Shown in pieces: positions 15,105-18,804 of a stretch of 18,804 nt of DNA; within the stretch, counting starts at the first letter, position 1; each line of letters begins with the position of its first letter. The stretch is from CAZHPA01 sp964533945. Its GTDB lineage: Bacteria; Bacillota; Clostridia; Lachnospirales; WRBF01. The notes beneath the pieces were generated by a model that saw only the letters and a list, made by a program, of their open reading frames with translations, was not told the DNA's origin and made no database searches. The translations under genes and the position numbers were made by a program. Location of the stretch: positions 1 through 18,804 of the forward strand of contig CAZHPA010000037.1 in the NCBI GenBank assembly GCA_964533945.1, in the 5' to 3' direction.

Positions 15105-16496
15105 CTAATAGCGCCTTAAATTTCTTCGGTATTTTCTGTTTTGCCTATTATTTAAAAATATAATAAACCATATAACAATGCCGATTAGTGTAATTCCAAT
15201 TCCCCAATATGGCAATGCTTTAAAAGAAAAGGCGTTAGCTTTAAATATTTCAAAATAATATGATGCATCCGATTTAAATGTTCTTTCTAAAACTTCAGAA
15301 GCTGCAAGTATAGAATCTTCAAATAAAACTTTTTGGTCAAGCGTATATGTAACTTTACCGATTACAGCGTCTTTTTCGATTGGGGCTTGCAACCTTAAAA
15401 CGGTTTTAACGGTGTCGTCTGCGGCAGGTGTAATATAATTTTCATCAAATGTAATTGTTTTTTTAATTCTGTCTAGTTCATCTTTGCTTAAAAAATCAAC
15501 AAATTCGTCGTTTGACACATACTCTAATATTTCACTTTCTCCAAGTCTTGAATTAGATAATGGAACTTCCCCCAAAACAACTCCCTTTTCTTGTATTGTT
15601 TCAAAATCAAAAAAGTTAAAACCATAGTCGAAAAGTTTAATTGAGTCAAGCCAACGCCCGGGTTCGGGAGAATAAAATACCACAGAAATTAACTTTTTAT
15701 TATCTTTTTCCGCTGATGCAGTAACGCAACGTTCGGCTTCGTCTGTAAATCCTGTTTTAATTCCTGTTGCATATTCATATAAATATTCGGAGGTTGGGCT
15801 TAGCAATAAATTATGAGTTCTCCATGTGTAATTTTGAGTTTTGGCATCGCCGCTGTAATTTTCCCCTGCTCCGTTTCCTTCAAACGATTTCTCTGCAACA
15901 ATTTGTTTAATTAAAGGATTTTTCATTGCTTCTTTTGCAATTAGCGCCATATCAAATGCTGTTGAATAATGGTTTTGGTCGTGTCCGCCATAAGGGTTAA
16001 CAAAATTGGTGTCGTTAGCTCCCAATTTTTTGGCTTTTTCGTTCATCATTTCGGCAAATATTTTTTCTGCTTCCCCGTAATTAACATCTTCAACGCCTTT
16101 AGATTTTTTAACAACAGCTTTTGCAACAACAATACCGGATTCATTACCGGAAGGAATAAGTAACCCTCGCATTAAATTAATAACTAAAATTGCTTCCCCC
16201 GGTTTATGCCCTGCAAGACTTGAACCAGAAGGTGCCAAATTAACTTCGCTTCCTGTAACAACAATTTCATCTGGGTTTAAATGGTCTAATGCAACTAAAG
16301 CCGTCATAATTTTAGTCATGCTTGCCGGATACATTTTTCTGTGTTCATCTTTTGCATAAAGCACCTTGCCTGTTGTTTCTTCAATTAATATTGCCGATTG
16401 TGCAACTAAATCTAAGTAGGTGGCAGCCAGTGCCGAATTTATGCTGCATAAAATAACTGTTATGCAAGTTAATAATGCAATAATTTTTTTAATTAT
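15105..16496 (-). CDS. dacF: D-alanyl-D-alanine carboxypeptidase DacF-type (PBP5 family), apparent non-AUG start
   Basis: Removes the terminal D-Ala from peptidoglycan pentapeptides outside the membrane. The penicillin-binding triad is intact: S59-M-T-K62 (PASMTKIM), S116-G-N (PSGNESG) and K247-T-G (GIKTGFTDEA). A PBP5 C-terminal beta domain follows, then a membrane anchor (about 430-448) and an Arg-rich cytoplasmic tail. The signal peptide KKIIALLTCITVILCSINSA ends at ALA-A, but its reading frame has no ATG, GTG or TTG back to the in-frame TAA at 16514-16512. GGAGGGG (16509-16503) is positioned for initiation at ATA 16496 (8 nt after GGAGG) or ATT 16493. The first GTG, at 16364, would discard the signal peptide and first strand. 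The start is therefore inferred as AUA or AUU, or an ATG was lost by mutation or sequencing error. Confidence 0.9.
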   Translation of the reverse strand: MIKKIIALLTCITVILCSINSALAATYLDLVAQSAILIEETTGKVLYAKDEHRKMYPASMTKIMTALVALDHLNPDEIVVTGSEVNLAPSGSSLAGHKPGEAILVINLMRGLLIPSGNESGIVVAKAVVKKSKGVEDVNYGEAEKIFAEMMNEKAKKLGANDTNFVNPYGGHDQNHYSTAFDMALIAKEAMKNPLIKQIVAEKSFEGNGAGENYSGDAKTQNYTWRTHNLLLSPTSEYLYEYATGIKTGFTDEAERCVTASAEKDNKKLISVVFYSPEPGRWLDSIKLFDYGFNFFDFETIQEKGVVLGEVPLSNSRLGESEILEYVSNDEFVDFLSKDELDRIKKTITFDENYITPAADDTVKTVLRLQAPIEKDAVIGKVTYTLDQKVLFEDSILAASEVLERTFKSDASYYFEIFKANAFSFKALPYWGIGITLIGIVIWFIIFLNNRQNRKYRRNLRRY

Positions 16497-16502
16497 ATTA
16501 AT

Positions 16503-16509
16503 CCCCTCC
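16503..16509 (-). promoter_or_regulatory. Ribosome binding site that places the dacF start
   Basis: GGAGGGG on the minus strand is the only strong Shine-Dalgarno sequence upstream of the dacF signal peptide. It lies 8 nt from ATA (16496) and 11 nt from ATT (16493). No canonical start codon in that frame is within reach, which is what exposes the unusual start. Confidence 0.75.
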
Positions 16510-16542
16510 AGTTAATAGCTTGATTTTAATAAAAATTGCTTA

Positions 16543-16571
16543 ATTATACCATAAAAGCACCATTTTTTCAA
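16543..16571 (-). promoter_or_regulatory. Sigma-A promoter of dacF with extended -10
   Basis: On the minus strand TTGAAA (16571-16566), a 17-bp spacer and TGGTATAAT (TATAAT at 16548-16543, with the TGn extension). Transcription would begin around 16537, about 40 nt before the proposed start. It lies in the gap after nth, where I see no clear terminator. Confidence 0.78.
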
Positions 16572-16591
16572 ACTTTTTTTACTTATAATGG

Positions 16592-17212
16592 CTATACGCT
16601 GCATTTTAAATCTAAAAAGCAACATTCAATGCATTTTGGATTTCTTGACATACATATCTTTCTTCCATGAGAAATAACTTGCTGATTAAAATTAATCCAG
16701 CTTGATTCGGGCAAAATTTCCATTAAGTCAAATTCAATTTTAACAGGGTCACTATTTTTTGTTAGTTTAAGTCTGTTTGATATACGTTTAACATGAGTGT
16801 CCACAACAACGCTTGGAATTTTGAAAATATGAGAACGAACAACATTTGCCGTTTTTCGCCCAACTCCTGACAAAGAAGTTAAGTTTTTAATATCAGAAGG
16901 CAAAGAGCCGTTAAAATCTGTTAATAGTTTTGCTGTGCAAGCTATAATGTTTTTGGCTTTATTTCTATAAAAGCCTGTTGACCTTATATCTTGTTCAAGT
17001 TCTAATATGTTTGCACTTGCAAATTGCTCAATTGTTTTGTATTTTTCAAATAAAGTTTTTGTAACTATGTTAACTCTATTATCTGTACATTGCGCAGAAA
17101 GTATTGTTGCAATTAAAAGTTGCCAATCTTCATTGTAGTTTAAAAAACATTTGCCATCTTGAGGGTAATGCTCGTTAAGAAGTTTTAATATATGTTCAAC
17201 TTTGTTTTGCAT
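16592..17212 (-). CDS. nth: Endonuclease III (bifunctional DNA glycosylase/AP lyase)
   Basis: Base-excision repair enzyme that removes oxidised pyrimidines and nicks the abasic site. The 206-residue length is normal. The helix-hairpin-helix LTSLSGVGRKTANVV carries the catalytic Lys120 and VVVDTHVKRI the Asp138, the same numbers as in E. coli Nth. The C-terminal cluster loop reads C187-x6-C194-x2-C197-C198-x5-C204: compared with the usual C-x6-C-x2-C-x5-C there is one extra residue, itself a Cys, before the last ligand. AAGGAG lies about 10 nt before ATG 17212. The start overlaps the end of the upstream radical SAM gene by 17 nt, so the two are co-transcribed. Confidence 0.95.
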   Translation of the reverse strand: MQNKVEHILKLLNEHYPQDGKCFLNYNEDWQLLIATILSAQCTDNRVNIVTKTLFEKYKTIEQFASANILELEQDIRSTGFYRNKAKNIIACTAKLLTDFNGSLPSDIKNLTSLSGVGRKTANVVRSHIFKIPSVVVDTHVKRISNRLKLTKNSDPVKIEFDLMEILPESSWINFNQQVISHGRKICMSRNPKCIECCFLDLKCSV

Positions 17213-18804
17213 TAAATGAAATCTCCTTATTGTTATAATTAAATATTACAAAATTTTTCTTTTCAATAATTTCAAAGCTTTTACCTAATGCATAGTTTAA
17301 AATATCAAAGTTAAATTTTTGAATATGCATTTTAGGCGCTTTTTGCTGTCTAATTTGTTTTTTCTCGTCTTCTGTCATTTCAACTTCAAGCCATTCGGGA
17401 ATTGATTTAACATTTTCATATGACAGTAAATCGAAAAGCAGTAAATCTTTTAGCTTGTTCGATTTTAAAAAATTATAAAGTATTTCTAAAACTTTAAACC
17501 TATTATGAGAAGCTAGATGATAGCCATTACCTTCCCAATAAGCAGCAAGCTGCTCGAAAAAATCAAATGGGGAATTAAATTGTCCAATTAAAAATTTTAT
17601 GCTATTTTTAAATCGCTGCGAATTATAAAATATTTCAACCATTTCTTCAATAGCTTTTAACTTTAAAATTTCATTAAATGCAATATCATTTGTATATAAC
17701 ACTTCATAGTTTGCTTTATCTTTGCATACAATTCCGTATTTTAAAGCATCTTTTTCAATTGCAGTTCCTTTTAAAACTTTTAAAAAACCAAGCTGCAATT
17801 GTTCGGGGTTAAGCGCAAATACTTCATTAAAAGAATTTTTAAAACTATTATAGCTTTCAAGCGGCAAGCCTGCAATTAAATCAAGATGTTGGTGTATATT
17901 TCCTATCTTTTTAATTTCGGCAATATTTTTAAATACTTTTTCAAGCTTTGTGCTACGGTTTATAGCACATAGCGTTTTAGGGTTTGTTGATTGAATGCCA
18001 ATTTCAAATTGAAACAAACCTTTTCGGGCATGTTTTAAAACATTAAACATTTCATTATCAAGCAAATCGGCGCATATTTCAAAATGAAAATTTGTTATGC
18101 CGTTGTCGTTGTCTATTAAAAACTTCCAAATATTCAAAGCGTGTTGCTTATTGCAATTAAATGTTCTGTCAATAAATTTAACTTGGTGTACTTTTTGGTT
18201 TAGAAAAAAGCTTAAATCGTTATAAATGCGTTTTAAATCCAAAAATCTAACTTCGCTTTTTTGAACAGATGAAATACAATAGCTGCAACTAAAAGGGCAG
18301 CCTCTTGATGTTTCATAATATATTATTTTGTTTTCCGTTCCTTCTAGTCCATAACTTTCGTTGTCATAAATAAAAGGAATATCATTTAAATTAACTTTAG
18401 GGTGTGAAATGTTAGCATTAAATTGCTTTCCGCTTGAATAGCATTCAAGCAAGTTATAAAATGCGGTCTCCCCTTCTCCTTTAATAACAAAGTCTATATC
18501 TTTGGTTTTATTAAAATTATAGGAAACTTCATGCCCTCCAACAACTATAATTGCATTTGGCAAAACCTTTTTTAAGCTGCTAATTATGTTAAGTGTCATT
18601 TCAATATTCCATATATAGCACGAAAACCCTATTATATCTGGTTTTAATTTATATAATTCTGATATAATGGTGTTTTCTTTGTGGTTAATTGTAAATTCGC
18701 ATATAGACATACAACTTTTATATTTCTTGCAATATGAATAAAGACTTCTTAAAGCTAATGATGAATGAATAAATTTAGCATTTAGTGTTGTTAAAATAAC
18801 TTTT
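17196..18804 (-). CDS. B12-binding domain radical SAM protein, DUF4080-type (partial, N-terminus off window)
   Basis: The frame stays open through the right edge: upstream of the ATG at 18710 it reads VILTTLNAKFIHSSLALRSL, the usual N-terminus of this family, so that internal ATG is not the start and only a few residues are missing. The N-terminal part is a Rossmann-like cobalamin-binding domain (PDIIGFSCYIWN, IIVVGGHEVS, IDFVIKGEGE). The radical SAM core has C-x3-C-x2-C in TSRGCPFSCSYC, then FIDRTFNCN, FEIGIQS and DLIAGLPLES. A C-terminal region of about 200 residues (AAYWEGNGYH...) is typical of DUF4080 proteins. The DxHxxG base-on cobalamin motif is not evident. The substrate is unknown. 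It overlaps nth by 17 nt. Confidence 0.88.
   Translation of the reverse strand, partial: KVILTTLNAKFIHSSLALRSLYSYCKKYKSCMSICEFTINHKENTIISELYKLKPDIIGFSCYIWNIEMTLNIISSLKKVLPNAIIVVGGHEVSYNFNKTKDIDFVIKGEGETAFYNLLECYSSGKQFNANISHPKVNLNDIPFIYDNESYGLEGTENKIIYYETSRGCPFSCSYCISSVQKSEVRFLDLKRIYNDLSFFLNQKVHQVKFIDRTFNCNKQHALNIWKFLIDNDNGITNFHFEICADLLDNEMFNVLKHARKGLFQFEIGIQSTNPKTLCAINRSTKLEKVFKNIAEIKKIGNIHQHLDLIAGLPLESYNSFKNSFNEVFALNPEQLQLGFLKVLKGTAIEKDALKYGIVCKDKANYEVLYTNDIAFNEILKLKAIEEMVEIFYNSQRFKNSIKFLIGQFNSPFDFFEQLAAYWEGNGYHLASHNRFKVLEILYNFLKSNKLKDLLLFDLLSYENVKSIPEWLEVEMTEDEKKQIRQQKAPKMHIQKFNFDILNYALGKSFEIIEKKNFVIFNYNNKEISFNAKQS

Noticed and set aside
16362..16364. GTG 16364 as the dacF start
   Set aside because: It would remove the signal peptide and the first strand of a secreted enzyme, and no ribosome binding site precedes it.
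18708..18710. ATG 18710 as the radical SAM gene start
   Set aside because: The frame upstream to the window edge encodes a typical family N-terminus, so the gene is truncated by the window.

Overview
The window is AT-rich DNA from a low-GC, spore-forming member of the Clostridia, probably an anaerobic gut or polysaccharide-degrading species. The lineage call rests on a spoIIGA-sigE pair, clostridial-type promoters and ribosome binding sites, an ATP-dependent activase of the 2-hydroxyacyl-CoA dehydratase ("archerase") type found in strict anaerobes, and a dockerin-bearing secreted glycosidase that implies a cellulosome-like cohesin partner elsewhere in the genome. I cannot name the species.

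Layout from left to right: (1) 1-4856, minus strand: the first ~1618 codons of a very large secreted glycosidase with a clan GH-D (GH36-like) catalytic core, several F5/8-type carbohydrate-binding modules, a LamG-like module, a FIVAR-like helical module and a dockerin cut by the window edge. It has its own consensus promoter. (2) 5030-6656, minus: spoIIGA-sigE, the mother-cell sigma factor and its processing protease, ended by a strong terminator. sigG does not follow directly. (3) 6829-8017, plus: a metal-responsive ArsR repressor overlapping a His-rich CDF metal exporter, divergent from spoIIGA. (4) 8018-8325: a gene-poor stretch with several hairpins. (5) 8339-12559, minus: two adjacent genes that together look like the ~1400-residue activase/dehydratase-like protein often made as one chain; here they are separated by tandem in-frame stops and a ribosome binding site. 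(6) 12740-13414, plus: a small alarmone synthetase, divergent from (5). (7) 13475-16496, minus: dacF (D-Ala-D-Ala carboxypeptidase), then an unrecognised protein with a propeller-like N-terminus and a tandemly repeated coiled-coil C-terminus. (8) 16592-18804, minus: nth (endonuclease III) overlapping the end of a B12-binding radical SAM protein whose start lies beyond the right edge.

Most genes are chromosomal housekeeping, sporulation or metabolism genes, and I see no mobile element, CRISPR array, tRNA or rRNA. The observations most worth checking are: dacF appears to have no ATG, GTG or TTG start for its signal peptide and probably initiates at AUA or AUU; the archerase-type protein is split in two; its promoter carries a palindromic heptamer array that looks like an operator; the spoIIGA promoter shows the unusually long -35/-10 spacing known from B. 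subtilis spoIIG; the dockerin glycosidase has a complex architecture; and the 522-residue coiled-coil protein is unassigned.
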